A stretch of DNA of 64,000 nt from contig MABA01000024.1 in assembly GCA_002162875.1 (NCBI GenBank), positions 434,001-498,000 on the forward strand, in the 5' to 3' direction. Below are positions 44,432-52,824 of this stretch, in pieces. Within the stretch, counting starts at the first letter, position 1, and every line of letters begins with the position of its first letter. The stretch comes from Rhodobacterales bacterium 52_120_T64. GTDB lineage: Bacteria > Pseudomonadota > Alphaproteobacteria > Rhodobacterales > Rhodobacteraceae. The position numbers and the translations under genes were made by a program. The notes beneath the pieces were generated by a model that made no database searches, had not been told where the DNA came from, and saw nothing but the letters and a program-made list of their open reading frames with translations.

Positions 44432-45735
44432 GGGGGGTTGTCATTGCGGCGCCGCACTCGGGTGCGGGCAAGACGATGATAACTCTGGGCTTGTTACGAG
44501 CATTTCGAAAGCGTGGCGTGCATGTAACCTCGGCCAAAAGCGGGCCGGACTATATCGACCCTCGATTCCATAAAGCCGCGAGTGGCGCGGATTGCGTTAA
44601 CCTTGATGCTTGGGCGATGCCGCCTGCGCAATTGCGCGGTCTTGCGGTAGGGCAAGACAGGGACTTAATGATCGTCGAAGGGGCTATGGGTCTGTTTGAC
44701 GGCGCACCAGATGCAAGCGATCCGATGGGGCGTGGTAGCGTTGCGGATCTGGCGGAGACGCTGGATTTGCCAGTGGTCTTGGTTTTAGACGCCGCAAAGC
44801 AATCGCAAACTGCGGCGGCGATTGTACACGGGCTAGCCAACCTCCGCCCATCGGTGAAAATTGCAGGTGTTATCCTCAACCAAATAGGGTCGCCGCGACA
44901 TGGCGCGATTATCAAAAACGCAATAAGTTCGATTGGTATTCCTGTGTTGGGGGCGGTGCCTAGATCACCAAATTTACAAGCTCCATCTCGCCACTTGGGA
45001 TTGGTTCAGGCGCAGGAACATCATGATCTTGAAGGGTTTATCGAGGCTGCGGCAACTATGATCGCAGCCAATGTCGACCTTGACACATTGAGCACATTGG
45101 CTGCGCCCATCGGTGTCGCAACGCGCGCTGTCGGATTACCTCCGATCGGATCGAAAATCGCGGTGGCGCGCGATGCGGCGTTTGCGTTTGCCTATCCGCA
45201 TATGCTGGAGGATTGGAGGTTGGCGGGGGCCGAGGTTTCCACCTTCTCGCCTCTAAATAACGAGGGGCCATCACTGGCAGCAGATGCTGTGTTTTTGCCC
45301 GGTGGGTATCCCGAATTGTATGCGGGCACTTTGGCGCAGAATAGTGCGTTTTCAGGGGCAATGTCGGGCGCAAAAAATCGTGGAGCACTGATTTATGGCG
45401 AGTGTGGCGGGTACATGACCTTGGGCAATAGCCTGACGGATGCGGATGGTGTCGCGCATCGGATGCTCGGGCTTTTACCGGTTAGCACCAGCTTTGCAGT
45501 TCGAAAATTGCATTTGGGGTATCGAAGATTATCTCCCTTGGCAGGTGTACCATGGCATCAGGGGCTTATGGGGCATGAGTTTCACTATGCATCAGTCATC
45601 GAAGAAAGTACTAAGGGCAGATTGTTCAAGGCGCAAAACTCGATGTGCGAGGCATTGGCAGATATGGGGCACGTCAGGGACAACGTTTCCGGCTCGTTCG
45701 CGCATGTGATTTGCGGTTCCAATGGTTCTGCTTAA
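44428..45735 (+). CDS. cobB: cobyrinate/hydrogenobyrinate a,c-diamide synthase
   Basis: A 435-residue glutamine-dependent amidotransferase of the CobB/CbiA family. The P-loop VIAAPHSGAGKT is at about 5-16, and the glutaminase part has the nucleophile Cys in YGECGGYMTLG near 330 and GHEFHYAS near 380. No ATG is available: TTG at 44428 overlaps the cobA stop (TTGA), like the other junctions of this operon; TTG at 44416 is the alternative. This is the last gene of the second cobalamin operon. Confidence 0.92.
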   Translation: MRGVVIAAPHSGAGKTMITLGLLRAFRKRGVHVTSAKSGPDYIDPRFHKAASGADCVNLDAWAMPPAQLRGLAVGQDRDLMIVEGAMGLFDGAPDASDPMGRGSVADLAETLDLPVVLVLDAAKQSQTAAAIVHGLANLRPSVKIAGVILNQIGSPRHGAIIKNAISSIGIPVLGAVPRSPNLQAPSRHLGLVQAQEHHDLEGFIEAAATMIAANVDLDTLSTLAAPIGVATRAVGLPPIGSKIAVARDAAFAFAYPHMLEDWRLAGAEVSTFSPLNNEGPSLAADAVFLPGGYPELYAGTLAQNSAFSGAMSGAKNRGALIYGECGGYMTLGNSLTDADGVAHRMLGLLPVSTSFAVRKLHLGYRRLSPLAGVPWHQGLMGHEFHYASVIEESTKGRLFKAQNSMCEALADMGHVRDNVSGSFAHVICGSNGSA

Positions 45736-45793
45736 TACGATGGCCTCCCGTGGCTGCTAGTTGGGGCCCGAAAAGTGAGATTTTCTAATGGGC

Positions 45794-45820
45794 AAAAAAA
45801 AGGCCGAGCATTGCTCGGCC
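45794..45820 (-). terminator. rho-independent terminator
   Basis: GGCCGAGC (45802-45809) and GCTCGGCC (45813-45820) form a perfect 8-bp stem with a three-base loop, followed on the minus strand by eight consecutive T (45801-45794). Confidence 0.9.
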
Positions 45821-45869
45821 CAAGTCCAACAGGGAGGTATGAAACCGACTGAACATGTCAGCCGCTTCA
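45794..45869 (-). ncRNA. candidate small RNA with CCUCCC loop
   Basis: About 75 nt between a good promoter (45904-45876) and a strong terminator (45820-45794), all on the minus strand, without a coding frame. The 5' part folds into CGGCTGA/TCAGTCG with loop CATGT, then comes an unpaired-looking ATACCTCCCTGTTGG, then the terminator. Exposed CCUCC is an anti-Shine-Dalgarno motif of several alphaproteobacterial sRNA families. It could instead be the 3' end of the lysR message, but the promoter sits between. Confidence 0.55.
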
Positions 45870-45875
45870 TGAAGT

Positions 45876-45904
45876 GATATAGGTAGAGGTGTGCTTGCGT
45901 TCAA
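45876..45904 (-). promoter_or_regulatory. promoter of the candidate small RNA
   Basis: On the minus strand TTGAAC (45904-45899), exactly 17 bases, TATATC (45881-45876). The start point would be near 45869. The same TTGAAC-17 design precedes the tmRNA gene at 61366. Confidence 0.55.
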
Positions 45905-45983
45905 GAAAAACTTGACATAAATCACGCATACCCGCCATCACCTGACTGCATAGCTAATCTCAGATAGTGGCAAAAGTTTGAAA

Positions 45984-46883
45984 TTAGGAGGTTTCACGCG
46001 CTTTTTGGCGATAGTCTTTAATTTCTTCCAACACGAAATCTCTGAAAGCGGCCACACGTTTGGAGTGCCGAAGTTCCTCTGGGTAAGCTAAATAGACAGG
46101 AATCGGACGGCTGCTATCATCTGGAAGGACTCGAACTAGTTCGGGCGAATCGACGGTAACGTAATCAGGCAGTGCCCCAATTCCGAGGCCATGAAGAACC
46201 GCTTGCAGAATTCCGAAGTAGTTGTTCACCGTTAGAACGGATTTGCCGTTAGCCTTCAGGAATGGCGCCATCCACTCGGCGCCGGCGCTAACTTGCGGCG
46301 ACGTGGAGTTGTGTGAAATTAGTCGGTGGTTTACCAGATCGTCGGTGTCTTCCGGCATCCCGTGTTTCTCTAGATAATCGCGTGAGGCATATAGTTTCAT
46401 ATCCACATTCATAAGACGACGGCGGATTAGGTCGGCTTGGCTTGGTTCTTTCATACGGATGGCGACATCCGCTTCTCGCATCGGCAAATCCAGCACACGT
46501 TCTTCTAGCATCAGGTCGATTTTCAGTTCGGGGTATTTTTCGTACAAATGCCCAAGACGCGGCGCCAGCCATAACGTCCCGAAACCTGTTGTCGAGGTGA
46601 CGCGCAAATTACCAAAAATCTCGTCTTTGCTGTCTTTGATATGGGCTGTCGCGGTATCGAGACGCTTCGACATGGATCGCGTCGCATCCAGCAGCAATTC
46701 CCCTTGCTCAGTCAGGATCAATCCACGAGCATGGCGGTGGAATAGCATGACGTTGAGGCTTTCCTCCAGCGCGCTGACTTGGCGACTAACGGCAGATTGA
46801 GATAGGTGCAAGACCTCGCCGGCATGGGTCAAGCTGCCGGCTTCGGCGACGGCGTGGAAAATTCGTAGCTTATCCCAGTCCAT
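45984..46883 (-). CDS. LysR-family transcriptional regulator
   Basis: A 299-residue regulator with an N-terminal winged helix-turn-helix (about 1-60: LRIFHAVAEAGSLTHAGEVL, LSQSAVSRQVSALE) and a periplasmic-binding-like effector domain (about 90-290). ATG 46883 starts MDWDKLRIF; the frame's earlier ATG adds 13 residues without a better ribosome site. It is divergent from the indolepyruvate oxidoreductase gene across 178 bases, the usual position for a regulator of that gene. The effector is unknown. Confidence 0.9.
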   Translation of the reverse strand: MDWDKLRIFHAVAEAGSLTHAGEVLHLSQSAVSRQVSALEESLNVMLFHRHARGLILTEQGELLLDATRSMSKRLDTATAHIKDSKDEIFGNLRVTSTTGFGTLWLAPRLGHLYEKYPELKIDLMLEERVLDLPMREADVAIRMKEPSQADLIRRRLMNVDMKLYASRDYLEKHGMPEDTDDLVNHRLISHNSTSPQVSAGAEWMAPFLKANGKSVLTVNNYFGILQAVLHGLGIGALPDYVTVDSPELVRVLPDDSSRPIPVYLAYPEELRHSKRVAAFRDFVLEEIKDYRQKARETS

Positions 46884-47061
46884 ATGATTCCCCGTGACTT
46901 GTTTGCAAACACTTGTTTTCAATGATTTTGTGCATTTCGGGCACTATAGCCGTATTTTTGTGATACTAAAGCACAGGTTTCACGCGACGTCGCGAAAAAT
47001 TGTATTGTTTGGGTCAAGGTTTCTGACCTATACTGATGCAAATGCTGTGAGGATGCCCACC

Positions 47062-50000
47062 ATGACCCTACAATCTGTATCTTTGAATGACCGTTACGAC
47101 CTGTCGAAACGTTTCGTGTTGCTGAACGGCACGCAGGCGTTGGTTCGCTTGACCATGATGCAAAAGGCACGCGATACGGCTGCGGGGTTGAACACGGCAG
47201 GCTATGTGACCGGTTATCGTGGATCGCCCGTCGGGGCGGTGGATATGCAAATGGAGCGGGCTGAGAAGCAATTGCAAGCCTCGGACGTTAAATTTTCACC
47301 TGGATTGAACGAAGATTTGGCAGCTACGGCGCTTTGGGGGTCGCAACAGGCGAATTTGCGTGACGACGGAGCTTTCGACGGTGTGTTCGGGTTCTGGTAC
47401 GGCAAAGGCCCGGGCGTGGATCGTACCGGGGATGTTTTCCGACACGCGAATATGGCGGGTTCGGCAGAACATGGTGGCGTGCTAGCGATAATGGGCGACG
47501 ACCATACCGGCGAGAGCTCGACGGTGCTGCACCAGTCCGAGTTCGCACTGATGGATGCGCTAATGCCGATTCTGTCTCCTGCCGGTGTGCAAGAACTGAT
47601 GGACTACGGTGTGCTGGGCTGGGAGCTAAGTCGATATTCCGGGTGCTGGGTTGGATTGAAAAGTTTAAAAGATACGATCGAGGTGACCGAAGTTGTCGAC
47701 GGCGATCCGCACCGCGTGAACGTCGTCATCCCAACGGACTTCGAGATGCCCGAGGGCGGCCTAAATATCAAACTAGTGGACGACCGCACTGAACAAGAAG
47801 CGCGCCTGCACGACTATAAACGCTTCGCGGCCGAGGCGTTTGCAAGGGCTAACAAAATTGATCATCGCGTGCTGGGCAACGAAAAAGCAAGGATTGGCAT
47901 CGTGTCGGCAGGCAAAAGCTGGCTGGATACAGTGCATGCGCTGGACCTGCTGGGGATCGACGAGGCCGAGGCGGCGCGTCTGGGCATTACCACTTACAAA
48001 ATCGGGATGGTCTGGCCGCTGGACATGACCAGTTTCCGCGAGTGGTCCGAAGGACTGGATCTGATAATCGTCGTTGAAGAAAAGCGCAAGTTGATCGAGG
48101 TGCAAATCAAAGAGGCGATATTTGATGATCGTCGTGGGCGTCGGGTAATCGGTTGGAAGAAAGAAAACGGCGACTTGCTGTTTACGGTAAAAGGTGCGCT
48201 GGACCCTGTCGGGGTCGCGCGCAACTTGGGCGACGTCCTTATGGACGAAGGTCTGGACAGCGCCACCCTTATCAAAGCCAAAACAAAACTGGATGATGCA
48301 GCAAAGGCGGATAATGCCGAGGAAATTGCCTCGCGCCTGCCATGGTACTGTTCGGGCTGTCCGCATAATTCGTCAACCAAGGTGCCGGAAGGTTCGCGCG
48401 CTTATGCGGGCATTGGCTGTCACTATATGGTGCAATGGATGGACCGCGATACGCTTGGCTTTACGCAGATGGGCGGTGAAGGCGCGAACTGGATCGGCGA
48501 GGCTCCGTTTACCAAAACCAACCATGTGTTCCAGAATCTCGGCGACGGGACGTATAACCATTCCGGCATTCAGGCTATCCGCGCGACGATTGCGGCGGGG
48601 GATGTGAACATCACCTACAAAGTTCTGTATAACGATGCGGTTGCTATGACCGGCGGCCAGCAGAACGAAGGCGATTTGAGCGCGGCACAAATTGTGCACG
48701 AGCTAGTGGCGATGCGGGTGAAAAAGCTCGTTGTTGTCTATGACGAAAAAGAAGATGTGGATTTTGACGCTTTGCCCAAAGGAATTGAGACGGTTGAGCG
48801 TCGCGATCTGATGGACGTGCAAAAACGTCTGCGCGAGGTCGAGGGTGTTTCGGCGATTGTCTATATCCAGACCTGTGCTGCCGAAAAACGCCGCCGCCGC
48901 AAACGCGGCACGTTCCCCGATCCCAACAAGCGGGTGTTCATTAACCCTGATGTTTGTGAAGGCTGTGGGGATTGCGGGGTTCAGTCAAACTGTGTCTCAA
49001 TTCTACCACTTGAAACCGAACTTGGCCGCAAACGCGAGATTGACCAGTCGTCTTGCAACAAGGATTTCTCCTGTTTGAACGGGTTCTGCCCAAGTTTCGT
49101 GACGCTGGAGGGGGCACAAGTCAAGAAGCCTGCGAAGGCCGAGTTGACGTTGCCGACATTGCCCGAACCGAAGCTTCCGACAATCAGCGGTACCCATAAC
49201 GTCGTGATTACCGGTGTTGGTGGAACGGGTGTTGTGACCGTCGGCGCATTGGTGGGCATGGCCGCGCATCTTGAGGGCAAGGGCGTTGGCATGATGGAAA
49301 TGGCGGGGCTGGCCCAGAAGGGTGGCGCTGTGCATATCCATTGTCGGATTGCCTCGACACCCGATGATATTTCAGCAATCCGCGTCGCGGTTGGCGAGGC
49401 CGACGCGATAATCGGCGGCGATCTGGTAACAACTTCCGGCGCGAAAACCCTAGGTTTGATGACACGAGGGCGCAGCAAAGCGGTTTGCAACTCGCATCAG
49501 ATTATCACCGGCGAGTTTACCACGAATACCGAATTCAGCCTGCCTGTGGACCGCATGAGTATCGCGCTTAAGGCGCGGGTCGGTGAGGATGCGTTGGCGA
49601 TGCTGGATGCGACCAAACTGGCAGAAAAGTTCCTTGGTGACGCGATTTATTCCAATGTTCTGATGTTGGGTGCGGCTTGGCAGGCGGGGCTACTTCCATT
49701 GTCATTGGAAGCACTTGAACAAGCGATTGAGTTAAACGGCGCTGGCGTCGAGGGCAATCTTCTGGCTATGAAATTTGGTCGTTGGGCAGTAGCGTTTCCT
49801 GCGGATGCTGCGGCGGCACTTGAGGGGCCCAAAGCGGTTGAGGCCGTGGATGGTGTTGACTTCCGCGCAGCGCATTTGCGCAAGTACCAGAATGGCCGAC
49901 TAGCGAAACGATATTTGAAACGCGTTGCCGCGGCCAATGCTGTGGACACAGAATTTGGCGAGGCTCTGTCGAAGGGCTATCACAAACTGCTGTCCTATAA

Positions 50001-50475
50001 GGACGAATACGAGGTTGCCCGCCTGCATCGTGAAACGTTAGAGGCCGCGGTTACCGAGCATTTCACCGATGTGTCAGCAATCCGCTTCCACATGGCACCG
50101 CCGATCTTTGGCAAGAAAGATAAACAAGGCCAAGCGGTGAAATCCGAGTTCGGTCCGTGGATGATGAAAGCATTTGGTGTTCTGGCTGCGATGAAATCAT
50201 TGCGTGGCACACCGCTTGATATTTTCGGCTATACGGCTGAACGCAAAATGGAACGTGCCTTGATTGGTGAATACCAGAAAACCATGACCGAAGTCTCAAA
50301 AGGGTTCACTGATGATAGCCGCGATGTCGCCATAGCCTTGGCGGAACTACCACTGGATATCCGTGGGTTTGGCCATGTGAAAGCGGCCAATGCGGCAGCG
50401 GCTGCGAAGAAACGTGAAGAACTGCTGGTCGCGTTTCGTGCGGGCGGTACGCCGCAAGCGCAGGCTGCGGAATAG
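47062..50475 (+). CDS. fused indolepyruvate ferredoxin oxidoreductase
   Basis: A 1137-residue fusion of the alpha and beta subunits that are separate in archaea (IorA and IorB). It oxidatively decarboxylates aryl-pyruvates, such as indolepyruvate and phenylpyruvate, to acyl-CoA. TGYRGSPVGAVD near 50 and WYCSGCPHNSSTKVP near 430 belong to the TPP part; DVCEGCGDCG near 634 is a ferredoxin-like cluster site; VITGVGGTGVVTVGAL near 715 opens the gamma domain. ATG 47062 has GAGG nine bases upstream. Confidence 0.93.
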   Translation: MTLQSVSLNDRYDLSKRFVLLNGTQALVRLTMMQKARDTAAGLNTAGYVTGYRGSPVGAVDMQMERAEKQLQASDVKFSPGLNEDLAATALWGSQQANLRDDGAFDGVFGFWYGKGPGVDRTGDVFRHANMAGSAEHGGVLAIMGDDHTGESSTVLHQSEFALMDALMPILSPAGVQELMDYGVLGWELSRYSGCWVGLKSLKDTIEVTEVVDGDPHRVNVVIPTDFEMPEGGLNIKLVDDRTEQEARLHDYKRFAAEAFARANKIDHRVLGNEKARIGIVSAGKSWLDTVHALDLLGIDEAEAARLGITTYKIGMVWPLDMTSFREWSEGLDLIIVVEEKRKLIEVQIKEAIFDDRRGRRVIGWKKENGDLLFTVKGALDPVGVARNLGDVLMDEGLDSATLIKAKTKLDDAAKADNAEEIASRLPWYCSGCPHNSSTKVPEGSRAYAGIGCHYMVQWMDRDTLGFTQMGGEGANWIGEAPFTKTNHVFQNLGDGTYNHSGIQAIRATIAAGDVNITYKVLYNDAVAMTGGQQNEGDLSAAQIVHELVAMRVKKLVVVYDEKEDVDFDALPKGIETVERRDLMDVQKRLREVEGVSAIVYIQTCAAEKRRRRKRGTFPDPNKRVFINPDVCEGCGDCGVQSNCVSILPLETELGRKREIDQSSCNKDFSCLNGFCPSFVTLEGAQVKKPAKAELTLPTLPEPKLPTISGTHNVVITGVGGTGVVTVGALVGMAAHLEGKGVGMMEMAGLAQKGGAVHIHCRIASTPDDISAIRVAVGEADAIIGGDLVTTSGAKTLGLMTRGRSKAVCNSHQIITGEFTTNTEFSLPVDRMSIALKARVGEDALAMLDATKLAEKFLGDAIYSNVLMLGAAWQAGLLPLSLEALEQAIELNGAGVEGNLLAMKFGRWAVAFPADAAAALEGPKAVEAVDGVDFRAAHLRKYQNGRLAKRYLKRVAAANAVDTEFGEALSKGYHKLLSYKDEYEVARLHRETLEAAVTEHFTDVSAIRFHMAPPIFGKKDKQGQAVKSEFGPWMMKAFGVLAAMKSLRGTPLDIFGYTAERKMERALIGEYQKTMTEVSKGFTDDSRDVAIALAELPLDIRGFGHVKAANAAAAAKKREELLVAFRAGGTPQAQAAE

Positions 50476-50703
50476 TTAACCTTTGCGGATAAGATAAACA
50501 TGTTCAGGGGCATCAGTGTTGGATGAAACCAACTGGTGCCCTTGTTCATTACAAAAATGCGGTACATCAATCACGGCGGCCGGATCGTCCGTTAACAGGC
50601 GCAAAACCTGCCCGGTTTGCAGTTTTTGCAATCGCTTGCGTGCTTTTAATATCGGCAGTGGGCATAGCAACCCAACCGCATCCAATTCATGATCCCAATC
50701 CAT
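50476..50703 (-). CDS. TusA-family sulfurtransferase/sulfur carrier
   Basis: A 75-residue protein with the TusA fold and the reactive cysteine in LDAVGLLCPLPILKARKRL (C14). DPAAVIDVPHFCNEQGH is the second typical segment. Such proteins carry persulfide sulphur for tRNA thiolation, molybdenum cofactor or sulphur oxidation; I cannot say which. The start is not certain: ATG 50703 gives the canonical length, GTG 50739 adds 12 residues. Neither has a good ribosome site. Confidence 0.88.
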   Translation of the reverse strand: MDWDHELDAVGLLCPLPILKARKRLQKLQTGQVLRLLTDDPAAVIDVPHFCNEQGHQLVSSNTDAPEHVYLIRKG

Positions 50704-50811
50704 GAAACAGCCGTAAGGCGGCTTGTCACAATTGTCCACGCGATTGTGACAAATAACGACATGACGTTTACCTCTTAAACCCTTAAGTAGGTATAAACAG
50801 AGAGGTTCGTC

Positions 50812-51558
50812 ATGTTCGGAATCGATATAATAGACGCATCCATGGGGCTGTCCCTGATGATTGCAACGTTCGCCGGCATCTTGTCGTTCCTATCGCCGTG
50901 CGTGCTGCCAATCGTGCCACCATATCTGGCGTTTATCGGCGGAACCTCGATTGATGACATGTCCGATGGGCGTGACAATGGCGTCATAGTCAAGGCGATG
51001 TTTTTCGTCATGGGATTGTCGACGGTGTTCATTTTTCTTGGACTTGCGGCATCGGCCTTCGGGCAGGTTTTTCTGCAATATCAAGCACAGATGGGGGTGG
51101 TCGCAGGCGTCGTTATCATTCTGTTCGGCATGCACTTCCTTGGACTATTGAAAATTCCGTTCCTCTATCGTGAGGCGCGGTTTGATGCTGGCGACCAAGG
51201 CGGCAGCATGTTCGGCGCGTATATCCTCGGACTCGCATTCGCGTTCGGTTGGACACCATGTATCGGGCCGATTTTGGGCACGATCCTGTCGCTGGCTGCG
51301 CAGGAAGGATCAGTCCAGCGCGGGGTTGTGATGATGGCATTTTACGCAGGCGGTCTGGGCATCCCGTTCATTCTGGCCGCGATGTTCATGAAACGCTTCG
51401 TGAAGGCAATGAACAAGTTCAAAAAACACATGGGTTTGATTGAAAAAGTTATGGGCGTGATGCTGGTGATCGTTGGATTGATGCTGGTTACCGGCCTGTT
51501 TTCCGAGATGTCTTTCTGGTTGTTGGACAATATTCCCGCCCTTGGTGCTATCGGCTAG
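50812..51558 (+). CDS. ccdA: cytochrome c biogenesis protein CcdA
   Basis: A 248-residue inner-membrane protein with six transmembrane helices that carries reducing power from thioredoxin to the periplasm for cytochrome c maturation. FLSPCVLPIVPPY near 25-37 and FAFGWTPCIGPILGT near 144-158 contain the two redox cysteines. ATG 50812 has AGAGG seven bases upstream. It is divergent from the TusA-like gene. The cytochromes at 22-23 kb would be among its clients. Confidence 0.95.
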   Translation: MFGIDIIDASMGLSLMIATFAGILSFLSPCVLPIVPPYLAFIGGTSIDDMSDGRDNGVIVKAMFFVMGLSTVFIFLGLAASAFGQVFLQYQAQMGVVAGVVIILFGMHFLGLLKIPFLYREARFDAGDQGGSMFGAYILGLAFAFGWTPCIGPILGTILSLAAQEGSVQRGVVMMAFYAGGLGIPFILAAMFMKRFVKAMNKFKKHMGLIEKVMGVMLVIVGLMLVTGLFSEMSFWLLDNIPALGAIG

Positions 51559-51597
51559 AATAAATCATATTCGTGGCGTAGATTACTTCAGAATTAT

Positions 51598-52824
51598 TTG
51601 GTATTTTTGAAAACTGTGACCGAAGTTATTAGCCCTAATGTTCGCCGAAGGCACGTTTTTTACGTCCCTGGCTATGACCCGATGCCGCCGCGCCGCTATC
51701 GGGAGCTATACCGCGTTGAGGGTAAAAAGCAGGCGGAAATTTCGGGATATTCTCTGTCGATCAAAGGCGCTACCGGCCAGAACGAGCGTTATCACTGGAT
51801 GGTGAACACCCACATTGATGGCGCAGAAACGGATACGCGTATCGAATTTTTGCTGTGGAATGACATAGTATTTGATTCCATGCGCAACTCTATCCCGCAG
51901 ACATATTGGCTGTTGCTGAAAACGTTGTGGCTTTACCTATCAAGCGGCGCTTTGGGGGCGTTGCGACGACTGCGGCGGGCGCCGATATTGGCGGCGATGT
52001 ATCCGGTGGTCGTATTGATGGGGCAGATAGCATTCTCGGCGATGCTCGGGAAAGTGTTGGGTGGATTCGTCGGGGGGGCGGTCGGACTTACGCTTGGCGT
52101 GGGTCTGTTTTATCTAATGCTGGTGCTGTTCCGTCGGCTGGATAAACACTTTTTCGCCTACTACCTGTTGCATGATTTCGCGTTTTGGGCGCAAGACGGC
52201 GGGGCGATGCCAGCGGTGTTGGGGCGGCGAGTGGACCAGTTTTGCGATCGGATATGCGAGGTGTTGGATTCCGATGTGGATGAGGTATTGATCGTTGGTC
52301 ATTCCTCCGGCGCGCATCTTGCGGTGGTTCTGGCGGCCGAGGTTTTACGCAGGCGTGCCGACGCGCCTAAACTTGCGCTGCTAACACTGGGGCAGGCAAT
52401 TCCGGTTACGTCTTTCCTGCCCGCCGCATCGGATTTGCGCCGTGATTTGCAGCAAATCTCGAAACGCGAAGACGTTAAGTGGTTGGACGTATCGGCCCCC
52501 GGCGACGGAGCCTGCTTCGCACTTTCGGACCCGGTTTCGGTTAGTGGTGTCGCATCGCAAACGCACAAATACGGCCCAACCGTGATTTCGGCCGCATTCA
52601 GCCAAACACTCTCAATCGAGACGCAACGGGGCACGCGTTGGAAATTTTTCCGTCGACACATCCAGTATCTTTGCGCCTTCGAATATCCCGTGGAATACGA
52701 TTATTTCAAAATCACAGCAGGTCCGGTTAGCTTGAAAGCACGCTTCGCGCATCGTTTGTCGACCGCATCTGTAATAGAAAAAGCTTATTCCCCTCACACT
52801 TCTATTGAGGTTGGGGATGGCTAA
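51598..52824 (+). CDS. membrane-embedded alpha/beta-hydrolase-like protein
   Basis: A protein of up to 408 residues. The N-terminal part starts RRHVFYVPGYDPMPPRRY, like a hydrolase first strand and oxyanion loop. Two or three transmembrane helices lie at about 130-180. LIVGHSSGAHLAVVLA near 236-251 is the GxSxG nucleophile elbow. I do not know the family. The start is uncertain: TTG 51598 or GTG 51616, without a good ribosome site. It overlaps the P450 gene by eight bases and is probably its operon partner. Confidence 0.65.
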   Translation: MVFLKTVTEVISPNVRRRHVFYVPGYDPMPPRRYRELYRVEGKKQAEISGYSLSIKGATGQNERYHWMVNTHIDGAETDTRIEFLLWNDIVFDSMRNSIPQTYWLLLKTLWLYLSSGALGALRRLRRAPILAAMYPVVVLMGQIAFSAMLGKVLGGFVGGAVGLTLGVGLFYLMLVLFRRLDKHFFAYYLLHDFAFWAQDGGAMPAVLGRRVDQFCDRICEVLDSDVDEVLIVGHSSGAHLAVVLAAEVLRRRADAPKLALLTLGQAIPVTSFLPAASDLRRDLQQISKREDVKWLDVSAPGDGACFALSDPVSVSGVASQTHKYGPTVISAAFSQTLSIETQRGTRWKFFRRHIQYLCAFEYPVEYDYFKITAGPVSLKARFAHRLSTASVIEKAYSPHTSIEVGDG

